Source: Eudorina sp. 2006-703-Eu-15 (taxonomy: Eukaryota; Chlorophyta; Chlorophyceae; Chlamydomonadales; Volvocaceae). Taken from it: 64,000 nt of DNA. The notes under the pieces were generated by a model that did no database searches, had not been told where the DNA came from, and worked only from the letters and a program-made list of their open reading frames with translations. Below are positions 18,865 through 43,809 of this stretch, in pieces; within the stretch, counting starts at the first letter, position 1, and each line of letters starts with the position of its first letter. The stretch is taken from positions 776,713-840,712 of the forward strand of contig BDSI01000046.1 in NCBI GenBank assembly GCA_003117195.1. The letters run 5' to 3'. The position numbers and the translations under genes are program-made.

Positions 18865-19032
18865 CTTGGCGGATGACGCCTTCGGCCGACAGCCCCAGCC
18901 AGGTGGCGCAGGCGCCCGGGTTGCAGAAGCAGACGACGCGCAGGTGCAGCCCGTGCATCGCCGCCAGCCGACCCACATCCGTGTACCCCACCCACCCGCC
19001 GTCAGGGTGCAGCAGGGTGCGGCACAGGACCC
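18865..19032 (-). pseudogene. Stray exon resembling molybdenum-cofactor sulfurase (MOCOS/ABA3)
   Basis: The minus strand between an acceptor (CACAACAG) and a donor (AAG/GTCAGC) encodes LLHPDGGWVGYTDVGRLAAM, then LHLRVVCFCNPGACATWLGL and SAEGVIRQ. In MOCOS enzymes, which add the terminal sulfur to the molybdenum cofactor, the catalytic cysteine lies in an R-x-GCFCNPGAC motif. Here the Gly before the first Cys is Val. No flanking exons of the enzyme were found within several kb: the downstream H-x-CGDD and GRPTGAVRVSFG region is only faintly suggested at 18,740-18,820. Best read as a relict or captured exon; a real exon of a gene with very long introns cannot be excluded. Confidence 0.6.
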
Positions 19033-21296
19033 CTGTTGTGGACGGCGGCGCAGAGCTGTGGTCTGTGCACCGGCAACGTCCCCTGACTTGCGATGTACGG
19101 TATCGTCACATGCTCACATCCACAAACTTCCCCCGCGATTAGTCTCGCAGCAGCAAAGTGATTGGAAGCCTGGAGCGCGCTCCGACCACCGCATGTACAG
19201 ACAGCGGCCTTCCACTTCAGAATTTGTTTTACACACAGCGTGCGGGAGCAGGCGAATGTCACGGTATTCATTAAAGCCGAGATGATCCCGTCCGCGACGT
19301 ACGAGGATGACAGCAAGAAAACTGTCGTACACTGGTTCATGACAGCGGCGCCCGCAACGGCGAGGGGGCTGGACATACAACACCGTACGTCTGCACACCT
19401 CACCAAAGCGCTGGAGGTGGGGGCCACCCTGGAGCTGCAAGGCACACTGAGCGGCGCTCGGCAGTCATGTGGGCGGCGGGAAGTGCGTTCATGGCACAAG
19501 CGGGCGAAGGTGGAGATGGGGCGAGTTGCTGGGGTGGTGATAGGGGATTCGTCAGGGGAGGAGTCCCCGTGACTCGGGACGCGGTAGAAGACCTTGTCTC
19601 CCTCTGGATCTGTGCTGGGCCCACGAGGCCCGCTGCCTCTACACCCCTGCTAGGGGTGGCAACCCGCTGTAACCGTCACTGCGTATTACCGTACAACGAC
19701 CATTAGTAGTTGTACACATTTCTAACGCCAACTTAAACCCTGCCCACTCTCATGGCGGCTGGGCAACCTAGCAAGCACATCCAAAGCCGCGCGGGATGCG
19801 CTCGACACAGCACCCACATATCCTTGACCACAACCCCAACGACTACGAAGGGCCCGACGGATCACATCCCAGCCAATCAATCTCCTGAGGTCCGCCCCCG
19901 CCCGCTCTCCCCTCCAGCGCTCTCCACTGGTGAATGATGTCAGTTCCTCACTTGGAACACACTGCCAGCGCTCTCCACAACACGCCCCAAACCGTCCATG
20001 CTAAAGAGAGCAACGTCTTGACAAACCTTGTACCGTCCTGCAGACCATGACAGGAGACGCCCGACTCGGTCGAGGTGGACACACGCATCCCACAGCCTAT
20101 GTCGCCACTGGTACGGGTACAGCTAGGTAAGCCGCAATCGGGACGACGTTAGCGCCGCAACCTTGTTGTTCTGAAGCACACAGCGGCGCCAATCCCGGAA
20201 AGCATGGAAGCACCAAGCAGCTTGCAACCCCCGAAACGGGCTCACGTTAGAGGACCCGTTTTCTCTCGCCATAAACACACATACACACTCTATTACTGCT
20301 CAGTTTCTTAATAAACTCTACCTTCCATCAAATATGGTACCACCCGATCATCCCGTGGCATGCCCATCGCTGGGTCCGCGCGAACACACACTCATGCAAT
20401 CATTCAATCATGAAGTCGATTCGATACACGCATTCCGCGCAGCGGTACCTGCCTCTGTGGCTCCCCCAACACCTGGAGTGCGGACAGCACACAGCCATAT
20501 GGGACATCGGCGTCGGAGCACCACATCTGGCCGCCAGGGAGCGCGATCACGCACCATCCATGGCGCTATTGAGAGCATGCATATTCAGCGCAGCCTAGAC
20601 AGACACAACGGCAAGGGACGAACGGTGGATCTGCGACTCAGCAGGCAAGGCGTTGCTGCCGCCGTCTCCCCAAGGACACAGCAGGACGCCCGCGATGATT
20701 TGCCGACACACGCAGCCCGATGCCGCAGGTGTGCCCATGTACGGTATGCCACTGCCCCTGCCACTCGCGGTGCCAGTGCTAATGCCCTGCGCCCCTGTGC
20801 GCCGGTGCACCACCTTCGATGTAATCTCACTCATCAGCAATCGGGTGCAACGGGCTCAGCAAGGGAATCAACCCTTGGCCGCTCCTGACCGCAACTGTTC
20901 CGGTTGGTGGGCACTGACACCACCCCCTCCGCTCCTGCGTCCCCGGAAGGCCACAACCACGCGGGGCGTCTCGAGGGTTTGGCGGACCACGACCGGCGTA
21001 GCGAGCGTGGCTGGCCGTGACCGCCAAAGCCGGCTTTCAGCCAATGGCCGCTTGCGGAGTTCGGGGAACTCGTTTGGCGTCGTCCCCAGAATGTCCCCAG
21101 TCGTACCCGAGACCGCTTTCGATTCTGGTGCGCTGCTGCCCTTCGAGCGTCCAGCGGCTACCGCCGCACCCTGCCGCTCTGCGCCTCGATGGTAATCGTA
21201 ACAACTCGAGCCGTGGTATGATGCCACGCGGCGGCGGTGCTGGGGCAGCCATGCCACCGAGACGACGCCGGGTATGGTACTTATACACCTGACTCC
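19033..21296. other. Intergenic, nothing recognised
   Basis: Open frames up to about 180 codons occur on both strands but show no domain, no start context and no matching splice signals. No tRNA, rRNA or large repeat was seen. Confidence 0.5.
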
Positions 21297-21301
21297 TTAC
21301 A
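21297..21301 (-). terminator. TGTAA polyadenylation signal of the NSI-like gene
   Basis: TGTAA on the minus strand, 85 nt beyond the stop codon at 21387. This is the normal poly(A) signal of volvocine algae. Confidence 0.6.
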
Positions 21302-21386
21302 AGGACATGTGAGACGGGGCTAGCCTTCACCGCATGTCGCCGCCTGAGGGCGCTGGGCGGCCGCGGCGGCAATCCATGCACGGCCT

Positions 21387-24357
<2,971 letters not shown>

Positions 24358-24846
24358 CGCTGCGGATAGTGCTGAAGAATCGTCGATGCCATGGGTATGT
24401 CGAGTTTGATCGGTCAAAAGCACAGGAAAGCTGCAGTTGCCAACCTATGGTAAACCTCACAAAGCGACGAGTGAAGTTATGATAAAGCAGGTTACAAAAT
24501 CTTGCGTAATTTGGAAGTGTATCTGATGATCGTTGCACGTCATACTCATGTTTGTCTCCGGCTCCGGCCGCTCCGCAAAAAGCAAACTTGTCGTGAACTC
24601 GAGATGCGCCGAGAAACTTTGCCATTCATGATGACTGCAGGTCTGAAGCGGGCCGATGCAATGCAATGTAATAAGTTCTTACTCGATCGCATTATGCTCA
24701 TGCAGGACTGACGCAGCCTTTGACCGGTGTTTGGATTTTTGGTCTCCGTTTTCATCCTCTTACATCTAATCATTCTCATGGCTTGAATAACTGCATTTAT
24801 GCTCTGACCAAGGGAAAGGTCGAGTTCGGAAACCAAATTGACAGCC
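24358..24846. promoter_or_regulatory. Divergent promoter region (NSI-like / membrane protein)
   Basis: 489 bp between two head-to-head start codons, clearly AT-richer than the flanking exons. No classical TATA box at a convincing spacing was seen. Shared regulation is inference from layout only. Confidence 0.5.
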
Positions 24847-27800
24847 ATGGCCCGGCACTGCAGCAGTAGTGAGGTTTACGCCACCGTTGTCGTATTTACG
24901 ATACTCACCGTGCATACATGTGCTTTCGGTGGCGTGCATCAGCCATGTCAAACAGCTTATGACTCCACTGCTATCGCCTGTGCATCGGGGGAAGCTGAGA
25001 ATCCGCAGTGCAGCACAGCTCATGATGGGAGTAAGGATGTGAAGACTGCAGCACCGGCATCTGGTCCTCGTGCCTGGGACTGGCTTCGTAAGTCGGTGCG
25101 CACCTTGAAACAGGATGCAGCGTCACCAGGCGGCGAACACGTGAAGCCGCCAGAGGTAACAGGGACGCCGTCAACGGGGTCGTGGCAGCATCCACACAGC
25201 AAGAGAAGCAACGCGGACCCTTCCCCAACGAAGAACGCACGTCTTGCGGCGCACCTTCGTCTTGTCGTTGATGAAGCTATCCACGCTATCTCTGGCGCAG
25301 CCACCCAGGGCACGGCAACCACATCAGAGCTACCAGGTTTTGAGCGCGTGGAGCCATCAACGCCTTTGGCCGCAACACTAAGAGAGGCGTCACATGCAGG
25401 ACCACCAGCAGCCCCAACAGCAGCACGCGCGTACAGCTCGTGGGACTGGCTCCGTGACGCGGTGCCCATTCGGGTCCCGGAGGATGGTCCAGATTCGGAC
25501 TCAGCGAACGCAAATGCATCGGCAAATGAGGGTGCAGCGGCGTCAGGGATTGGGACCAACAACACTGAGCCTGACTTGGTGGCTGGAACAACCTTGCCCA
25601 TACCACAGCTATCGTTTATCATGGAGGTCTCAGAAGCTGTAGACGAAAACAGCCAAACTTATTCTCCTGAGACCGCTCAGACGGGCTGCAGCGAGGCCCA
25701 CGCGGGCACGGTCTGCGCATCTCCCGACAACACCAACGACACGGAATCGTCCATGAAGTCGGACGGTTTGGAGCACCAGCCGTCCCAAGCAGCGGCGGCG
25801 CCACCGTCCGCGGAGGGGTTTTACACTTTAGGGCACGTTAGGCTGCTTCTGGCGCTCGTTGCAGCAGTCAGCACGCTCGTCGGTGCAGCTGCTGGCGTGG
25901 CCCTCGACCGGTTGTTTGTCAGGAGTCGCCCGGGCTGCACCGGTGCTGGGAAGCAAACATCGCCATCCGCTCCCGGCTGTCCTGCTGTCGAAACGGAGTT
26001 GCCCGGAGCAGCCGTGGCAGGTTCGACTGTGTCAACGCAAACCGACCCAATACTACTGGAGTCCGGCGTCCAGCTACCTGCACATCTGCAGGAACGGCTA
26101 GCTTTGTTGCAACAACAGCGGAGCCGGGAGGGTAGACTGAGGACGGGACGGGAGCCACGGCGGCCATCTGAGCGACGGCCAAGCGTGGATCGGACAAATT
26201 CGTGTAGGGGCTGTCATGGCCCAAAGCTGCCGGTACGGAGCAGTGCGCCAGCCTCGCGATCCGCTTCTAAAACGCGTCAACCGCGCCATGACTGCGGCGG
26301 TGACGAGGAGGTAAGCTCCAGTCATGCTGCCGAAGGGACGGGGGCGCTCTCAACTGCAGTTCCGGCCAGAGCTGGAGCTGCTTGTGATGGCGGTGTTGGA
26401 GGGAGCGCTGATGGGGTCTCGACCTGCATTTCCACTGTGGGCATCCCAGCAAGTCCCGTCTCGGCAGCAGCGCGCATGGCTGACAACGGCTCTGGCGCCA
26501 GTGGCTGTCGCGCTGGTGACAGCTGTGAGCCCGGATACCTGGCGACCGCAGCCGCAAGCCACGCAGGTCCAGCGACCACAGCAGTGAGTACCATCGGCGT
26601 TGCCATTACGGAGAGCGATTACGGAGGTGGCCTGGACGGGAACAGCGTTGGAGCTGATCTGGGCGAGGGCCACTGGCGCCGTCGCCCCGGTCTGTCCTCC
26701 CACAAGCGCCGGAGTAGCAGCTGCAGCAGCTGCAGCGGCGTCGAGTGCGGCGACGTCAGCAGTTGTCCGGTGCCAGTGGCGGCGGTGGCAGCTGCGGCAG
26801 TAGCGGCCGCAAAGGCGTACGGACTGGGTCAGCAGGGGCCCGCAGTCTCAGAAGGGCGCGGCAGGAATGCCCGTGCCAGCGACGGCAGCAGCACCAGCCC
26901 CACGACGCCGGCTGCGGAGGTGACGACCGCTCCGGCGGCACCAGCGGGAGCCGCGGGCGAGACCAGTGACGGCAGCGATAGCCAGCTCGATAATGCCACC
27001 GGCGGGGGCCAAGCAGCTGGGACCACGGCAGACTTTGTGGGTGTACCGTCGCGGCTGCCATCCGAACAAGAGCATTTCCTGTCGCAACAGCAGCAACAAC
27101 AGCAGAAGCACTACCAGCTGGCGATTGCGCAGCTGCAGGTGCAGGCTCTGGCTCAGCTGCAAGCCTTGTCGCTGCTGCAACAGCAACAACTCGCAGGTTG
27201 GCCGCAGCAGCTGCCGGAGGGGCTCGTGAGCGGCTTGGCGACCGCGGGCAGTGAGGGCGTCCTCCTGTCCCCGCGTCAGGACAATTCAGATGCAGCGCAT
27301 GGGGAGCCTCTGCCGCTGGCAGCTGCCGGGGCCTGGGGACCTGGAGGCGCTGGTGGAGCTAACGGTGTCGGCTTCAGCGGTGGCATGCTACTCTCGGGCG
27401 GCGGCACTGATGGTTTCTTAGCAGGGTTACCCCTCTGGGGTCTGCCGCCGCGCGGCACTGGCGCGTTCATTGCGAGCAAACCGTTCGAGGTGAGCTGTTG
27501 CTTCCTGGCTGGATAACTGCATTTAATTGTGTTTGCTCTGGTTACGGCTTGCACGAGTTGGCCGTACGGGTTTTACATCAAATGGACGCTACCCCGCGCA
27601 CAGCGTACACGGACTGGTTCTCGCTCCGGCCTCAACGCAATCCCTTTTCACTTGCGTCTGCACGGGACATCTTATCGGGGATTCACGCGCCATCCCCTCG
27701 GTCCTTGTGTCTTGCAGGGCGCTTTGGTGGCAGGGGCCCCAAGTCCCGCACAGCCGCAGCAGCCGTGCCCACACCCGCACCTGCAGCCGCCGCCGCTGCA

Positions 27801-30343
27801 GCAGCAGCAGCTGGTGCTGCAGCAGTCACCGCTCAGCCTGCAGCTCCAGCCCGCTCTGCAGGCACCAGCCAGTGGGGAGGTGTGCGGGCAGCTGGTGGTG
27901 GCTGCGGATCCGGCGCACAATGCCCTGGTGATGGCGGCCGCCAAGATTGTGGACACGTTTAACACGTAAGGGCAGCACTCATTCCTGAAGTGTTGGCAAC
28001 ATCTGTTAGGCTTGACGCGCACGCAATCATTATGTTGGGTACTGGGCGGCACGGCAGGAGATCCGCTTTCTGTTACATCATCGGGCAGTCACGAAAACGT
28101 TCGGCATGTTACGAGGTCAGGTGCTGCGGGCAGCACAGAGTACAGTGATGCTACCAGCAGGCTATAGCCAGACGGATGTCGCCTTCCCCCTGGTATCACC
28201 TACTCACCCACACACCGTAAATCCATTACCTGTCATCGCGATCCTATCGCCCGCGGGTCGCAGATGATCCCCATAGTTCCCATCCTTCCCGACCCCTGAA
28301 TGCGATGGCTGGTCGCTCACCACCACTACGGCTCTCGTCCACCCCTGCAGGCGGATGACGGAGGTCGCTGCGGTGGTCTCGGACGCGTCTTTCGCAATGC
28401 GGCAGCTCAGCGGCGACGTGCGGGACGGCGCGGGGCTGCTGCGCCATATGATCAGCGGCTGGGAGCTCGAAGCGCAGCGGGGCCATGTGGCATCCGCCAT
28501 GCAGGTGCCGCAGGGTTTTGGTCAGAGTTTGGGGCAGGTTTGATGTAATGTCCGCAAAGGAAGGGAAACGTGGACGGGATAATTCAGTTTCTTGATAGTG
28601 TGATTTGCTATGAAAAGAGTTGATGCTGCATACGGCCGGGCGTGTGTCGGATCAGCAACTCCCGACGCTTCTCTGGTACTGTCGCTCGCAGCACGTCGCG
28701 TTCCTGTCCCCCAAGCTCACTTGTTGACCCCCCCCCTGTGATGCCTGTTGGACGGCGGTGGCCCCGCAGTACGGCCTGGTGGTGATGTGGGTCATCGTTG
28801 TGGTCGCGTCCGTGCGTCATGGCCGCCTCAGTGACATCGCCGGGTGAGTGGGCCGCCGGGCTAAACTGTATGCGGGTGTGTTGTTGGCGCCTGGGAATGC
28901 ATTGCTGAGGGCCCCGGAGTTGAGGCTTCTCGCGCGAGGCGGCGCTGGTCTCGAGTGAGGTGGCGCTAAGGCCAGCGTTACCTGTGTCTTGTCGGTCTCG
29001 AATCGTTACACCGCCAACGTATGCCACCCACCGCTTCGCAATGAGTGTATGCCGCAGCTTTCTTCAACTTACTGCTCTTGCCTGCGCAGTTCGTACTTTT
29101 ATGGAAACCAGTTCGGAAGCAATGCTCAAACCAACCTTAACTCTGTCCCCTACTCAATTTAATCCCTACTCCTTTCCCGCGGTTAAACTGTGGATAACGA
29201 CTTGACCTCCATGCGCCGCATGCCCCTGCTGCAAACCTGCACATGCAAATGCCCCAGGACATGCGCGCTGGATCGGCCCACGCGTGCACCCGAGTTCGCG
29301 GCCCCCGTCTCCGCCGCCTCCCGGTCCGTCAGCTGGTGGGGCCTGCGCATGGCGGGATGGACGCTGGGGCTGTCGGGCAAGGGCGGCCGGGCCGCAGGCA
29401 GTGCTGGAGGCGCCTCGTGGATGTGGGGCCTCTGGGACCGGGTGCTGGGCACCCTGGGCTCCAGCCTGCTGCCGGCTTGGATGCGGATGGTTTTCTGCGT
29501 CTGCTATGAGCTGGGTAAGCACTGGGTGAAAGGCCTGGACATGCGGATGCGATCCGGGAGGGGGAAGGTACGGATGGGGCACGGCACGTCGGCATGCGCA
29601 GGGCACGCGCCTTGGCATGGCTGCGTCTGCTAAGAGGCGCCGCCGTCCGCGTGCCATCCACGGACATCCGGGCATGTGCGGGGCGGGGAAGTGCGGGGAA
29701 GCGCACAACCAAACGCAACTGAGCCCAAGAGACGAGTCCCGTCATCGCTGCCGCATCGCCTTTGCCGCCGCGTGCGCACGCGTGACCTCTTTGCGATTGA
29801 CTCTCCTACCGCTCGGCGTTTCGCAGTCAGAATTCCTCGCGGAACCCGGGCCCCCTTTTCCTGGTGTTCACCTGCCCAGGCGTGTACTCGCTGGGCCTGG
29901 TGCTTTTGTTCTACCTGCTGCGGCCCCTCATCCGGGCCACCCTGTCGGTGGACATGCGCCATTCCTGGATGGTCGACGTGCCGCTGCTGCTTGGCGGAGT
30001 CTGGGCGGCGGTGGGCGTCCAGGTGGTGACCAGCCTGGGCGGCCGCTGGACCGTCTGGCTGGGGGGCTGGTGGCTCTGGTGCTGCGTCGGGTTGGCGCTG
30101 CACGCGCGTCGTTTGCGCAGCGGCTGGGCGCAGACGCTGGCGCTGGCTGTGTTGGTGCTGGGCCTGCCATTGGCAGTGGGGCTGCTGCCGTTCAGCGATC
30201 TGACGGCGCCGGCGCACGCAGCGATGGAGGGCTGCTGGCGGCGTGGCGCGGCTGCCGCCGCGAGATGGATTGGCTGGGTGGATGACACGTACGGCGCGTA
30301 TGGGCGGGGACTGGACGGCGACGCTGGCGGGCATGGGTCTTAA
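24847..30343 (+). CDS. Large multi-pass membrane protein, volvocine type, function unknown
   Basis: Six exons: 24847-27489, 27718-27965, 28351-28537, 28770-28843, 29258-29514, 29880-30343. Phases close and the sum is 3873 nt (1290 aa). The start is the ATG at 24847 in GCCATGG. Residues 9-28 look like a signal peptide (VYATVVVFTILTVHTCAFG). Two copies of a WDWLR motif lie at about 77-81 and 199-203, and one hydrophobic helix at about 331-354 (VRLLLALVAAVSTLVGAAAG). A long Ala/Gly/Ser/Gln-rich part with a CAG/CAA-coded Gln run follows. The last four exons encode a helix (AAKIVDTFNTRMTEVAAVVS) and at least five hydrophobic segments, for example YGLVVMWVIVVVASV, VYSLGLVLLFYLLRPLI, WMVDVPLLLGGVWAAVGVQV and LALAVLVLGLPLAVGLL. 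I do not recognise the family. Topology suggests a lumenal or extracellular N-terminal half and a membrane-embedded tail. Confidence 0.72.
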
Positions 30344-33275
30344 AGAGGATGGAGCTGAGCTGTGTGATCCGGCTAAGGCGCGAGGGTGGCAGTCGGGGTA
30401 AGCTGGGGCTGGCGGGCGGGAGGAGGTCGCCGTGAGCGGGCCCAGGCTGACCCTTGGTCGAGGGCGAGAGCCATATCAGCCGGGCCAGGGTTTCGATGCC
30501 GATAGCAGGTGGGTGTATGGATTTTGTGGCGCGCGGCCGAATCGTCAGCGCGGCCACGCGCGGCTCGGTATCCGCCCCAGCGTGTGTCAAGGAGGCGCAT
30601 TGTTGGGCCCGGCTCCTGCTGCGGCTAGGCAGCGGGGCGGGCCTGGTCCGCGTGGTGCCGTGGACCACTGGGCTGCATGGGTGTATGTTTGTACTGGCGT
30701 GGAGGCACGCCAGCAGTCCAACAATTCCAGGAATCCGGCGCCATGGCTAGGGTACCTTTGTACATTGCGCATCGATAAGGAGATACAGCTCAGCAACCAG
30801 TCGTACATGTACATATGGTCAGACACGGGCGAGGCTGACGCACGCATGGGTGACGTTTTTTCATTCAGAGTACATCCTCATCTGGGTTTTTGGGTACCCG
30901 CACCTCGCGTCGTTGGATGCGGTGGACCTGGACGCCTTGCAATCCTGGAGCCCCACGGGACGCTCAATCTGTCCGTTGATGGGGCTGGTGCAGCGCTAGC
31001 CGCGCGTGCGCCCGTTCGCCACGTCCACGCCATCGTGGTCCCCCGTCTATTGAAAGCGTGTGGACCCGGCGGTGGCGTTGGAGGCGGCCACGGTGACTGG
31101 CTGCCGGTCGGTACGCCTGGGCCCTGCGCGGGCGATGAGCGGGCTAGGGCGATGACGTCCCGTAACACGGCTGTATTTGGGAGGGAGTGCTGATTTTGTG
31201 AGTGGGTCCAACTTTTAGGCGACAGCTGTACAGTGAGTGGTGGTAAGGGGCTTCGGGCTTGTCATTTCTGTGAGGACCGGTGCAGCAGATCTGCTGGCCG
31301 GACAAGCGCGTCAAATGTGTGGTCAAGCAAGCAGGCAGGCAGGCAGGCAGTTGCCTCTGGCAGGCAGGTACATAGGCAGGTGTAGGTGACTTGAGGTATG
31401 ACTTCGTTCCCGCAGGCATTTGCTTCATATCAGCAGACGCCGCGCCTGCTACCACCACGTGTGGGTCATACATACGGTAATCAGCACAGTCACGTTTCCG
31501 CAGAGACGATTATTGCAAGCAGGGTTAACTCCGCAAAGTTCCGAAGTCGTCGACACACGTTTCTCGGCTGCTGGTGTCTGGGTCTGCTGCCCCGGTAGAG
31601 GACATTATAGCCGGACGGCAGCATAGTTTGGAGGTTTGACACGTGTGTCACGATGCGTTCACCTGACCGCGGCCCGAGTGCTAGCCTATTTCACATCACG
31701 TGGAGGCGCGAACCGCGGACATGCGCCCGTAGAACCTTTCCGGTGTCTTTGCTGTGCCTCAACGTCTTGCATGTACGAACATTTGCGTTCGTTAGCGGTG
31801 TCGGGAGTATCAGTCTAGTTTGAAGGTTTCGTCGTAAGTACTCGACGTTTGGGTGCATGATGTATGTCCGGGATGGCTGCGAGGACCCAAGCGCGCGAAC
31901 CATGCGGCCGTCGCCCCACTCTTTGCGGCCTGGCTAGCTGGATGCGCGAATGTCATGGCCGATGTTAGGACTCAGGCTCTCGCGTGTTGGGAGCTCGTGT
32001 GTTTTGGTGAAGGTGTACGGCCGCACGTGTCCCGTGGCAGCTTGCCTGAGGGTGCAGCCCCCTTCAGCCTGGCGACCTTGGCCCCCGCCACCAAGCCAAG
32101 GATACTACCCGCCGCTTACGGTACCCGTCACCGCGCATCCCTGCACACAGACCTCATACGGCTTTGCAGGCGCAGATGAGGGTGGTTTGCGGCCGCGTGC
32201 ACGAGCTTGTCGCACAGGCAGGGGCAGTGGTGCGGTCCGTTGTAGCTGGGTGCCTGGTGGGTGGGTGTGCGCCGCCTGGAGGTCCTTCCGGGCGATGGAT
32301 GCAGTACTGAGCGGCCCGCATGCGGGGGGCGCCGCCGGATCCATCCGGGTGGGCCTTCTGTTTCTTACAGACGGACCGGCCCGGGCCGGGCGCACGTGCA
32401 CAAGCCGCAATGGTGCAGTAGTTGCAGTACATTCCGTGACTCGAGTGAATGAATCACGTTACACGGACGCCGGTGCTGTTATGTGCATTGCTGCAGCTGC
32501 CCTCCTCATTGCCCCTCCGCGCACACGTGGCCTTGTCGCCCCGTTCAGGCCCGTCGCACCCGTCGCGGTCATTGATACGGTATGGCAGAGCATCTGTACA
32601 CCTATGGTCAATGCGCAATCTTGCCGTGCACGAGTCGTGTCAGGTCGCCACTCCCGGGGTGCTTGCTGCAGCCGCCTCCAAGGATATGTCGGCCGCGTGC
32701 TCCTGGAGTTCGGCTGCCCAACCACCGTCGCGCCCAAACAAAGGTGCCCTTCCGGCCGCCAGCCCTCCCCACACCGCCTCGCCGGTGAGCTGCGTTCGCA
32801 ACGTTCCCAACAGAGCTGTTGTACCGTATCACGGAGCTGTGTGTGCGCGCTCGCTGGATGGCGCCATGTGACACCGTCGTCCCTTTGCCAGCGTCGCAGG
32901 TCTCCGGGTCAGGCTCCGGATCAGGTCACCAGACCAACGACGTCCGCCGCGCACCGCGCCGGCATCAACCCAATACCTAACCAAACCAATCACGCGTTCC
33001 GCCAAAAATACTTCGCAGTTTGATTCCCGAAACCCCTGAATCGCACTTGCAGCAAGGGTCCACCTTGTTACGCTGCTAACATCATGCAGCAGAGACCGGA
33101 CCTGCTGGCCGGCCCTCCGGCTGAGCCGCATCAGCCTTCCGTTATGGCGCCAGTGGCCGCTGGTGGCAAGCGGTGATGCTGCTAGGCAGCTGGCAATCCT
33201 TCCATGCTTCATCCATGCGCCTGATAAGTAGGGTGCGGCTGCTGCCCCAGGTGGCGCTGCCGATGCCGGCCCTGC
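30344..33275. other. Intergenic between convergent gene ends
   Basis: Contains a short GCAG-type microsatellite at about 31,325-31,350. A 357-codon open frame at 31950-33023 lacks any recognisable domain and has random-looking composition. The 3' UTRs of both neighbours must lie here, but no TGTAA close to either stop was found. Confidence 0.45.
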
Positions 33276-42440
<9,165 letters not shown>

Positions 42441-43809
42441 AGCACGGGGCTCCGTGGGGTTCGTACGGCGCCACATGTCGCACACTTACGGCGGGCGCGC
42501 TGGCGTGCACACGGCTGCGACTGCGGCTGCGGCACCCACCTCCACCTCTACACCACTCCAAGAGCTTGGGCTGCGATGCAGCGTTTAAGCACTGGTGCCG
42601 GCCGAGATCAGCCCTTGTACCGAGCTTCGGACGACGCCGGGGGGGTTCTGAACACCGAGGTACGCAGCACCAAACTCGGAAGCGTCAGACTGCCGGCCAC
42701 TGCAAGGGGGTTCGCGCCCGAAATCTTAGGCTGCGGCGACGTGCGGAATTAAGGCGCGTTGTCAGGCTGGTACTGCCACGGGTGTGTGTGCCTCTGTGTG
42801 GGTGTGTGGGTGTAGCGGGGCTGATGAATGGCGTCCAGGTAGGTGCGCAGGGTTTCTGGGGCTGCCGGTGCTGCTGCTTTGCGGCTGCTTTTCGTGCCGC
42901 TGCTGTTGCTGCGGGTGCAGGTGCGTGAATCGCCAGACTGAGAAGCGGCCAACCAACCAACCAATCAACCAACCAACAAAAAGGGGGGGATCAGGACGGA
43001 GGAGATCACGGAGGAGGAGGCCGGACCTGGGTCGGTTGCCGCTGGAGGCGTCTTTCTCCCCGACAGTGCGGAAAGGAGGAACCGCGGAGGAGAGTTACAG
43101 GGCGGGTCTGAGGAGGGGAGGATGCAATATCGGAGAGGGACGCGTAGTTCAAGAATAACGGGCGGGCGTGAAGACAGCCTGTCGGGAGAGCGCGCGGTGA
43201 AAGGTCGGTTCCGCGCGAGGGAAGACAGGTGGTTGTCGTGTTTCGTACACCGCTTGTCAAGGATGTCGTATGCATTTGAACGACCGTAGACAGGCCGATT
43301 ACCGGACGAGAAGGTCAAGTCAATTCTGAGGGGTGCTTGTCGGCTCGCAGTTACGCAGGGGTACTCCAGGCGGCTCCAGGGTCCGTGGCGCAGCAGGTCT
43401 CCATATAGCGGCATCCGGTATCATCCAATCTGGTGTCGGGTAGCACCCATGTGGAGTGCACATATTCATCGATTATGCGATGCACTTTTAATTGAAAGAC
43501 TTTGAAGAACTTCGAAGGCTGTTGGGTATCGGATGGGGTCGCAACTCGGTTGTCGTCGGTTAGGTCTGAGATGTCAGTCCGTAACTGCAAGGACATCCTG
43601 ACGGAAGTCTGCCACACCTGGTATGAATTTATGCACAATAAACACTTGCAAATACTGTCCGATTTGTGATCATTCGATTTTCATGCAGTTGGCAGACGGA
43701 GGGCTCCCCGTCGGTTAACATATGAAAATTTAGTTCGCCAGTATGATGCAATATCAAAAACGTTGACAAGCAGTAGATTGAGGTGGCCATGTAATAAGTA
43801 CCTCCTTTC
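42441..43809. promoter_or_regulatory. Divergent intergenic region (protease / GT90)
   Basis: 1369 bp between the two start codons, with a CCAA-type microsatellite at about 42,950-42,978. The right half is AT-richer. It must contain both promoters; no motif could be assigned. Confidence 0.5.

Noticed and set aside
31950..33023. A 357-codon ORF between the membrane protein and protease genes
   Set aside because: No domain, no favourable start context, residue composition typical of random GC-rich DNA, and no supporting splice or poly(A) signals.
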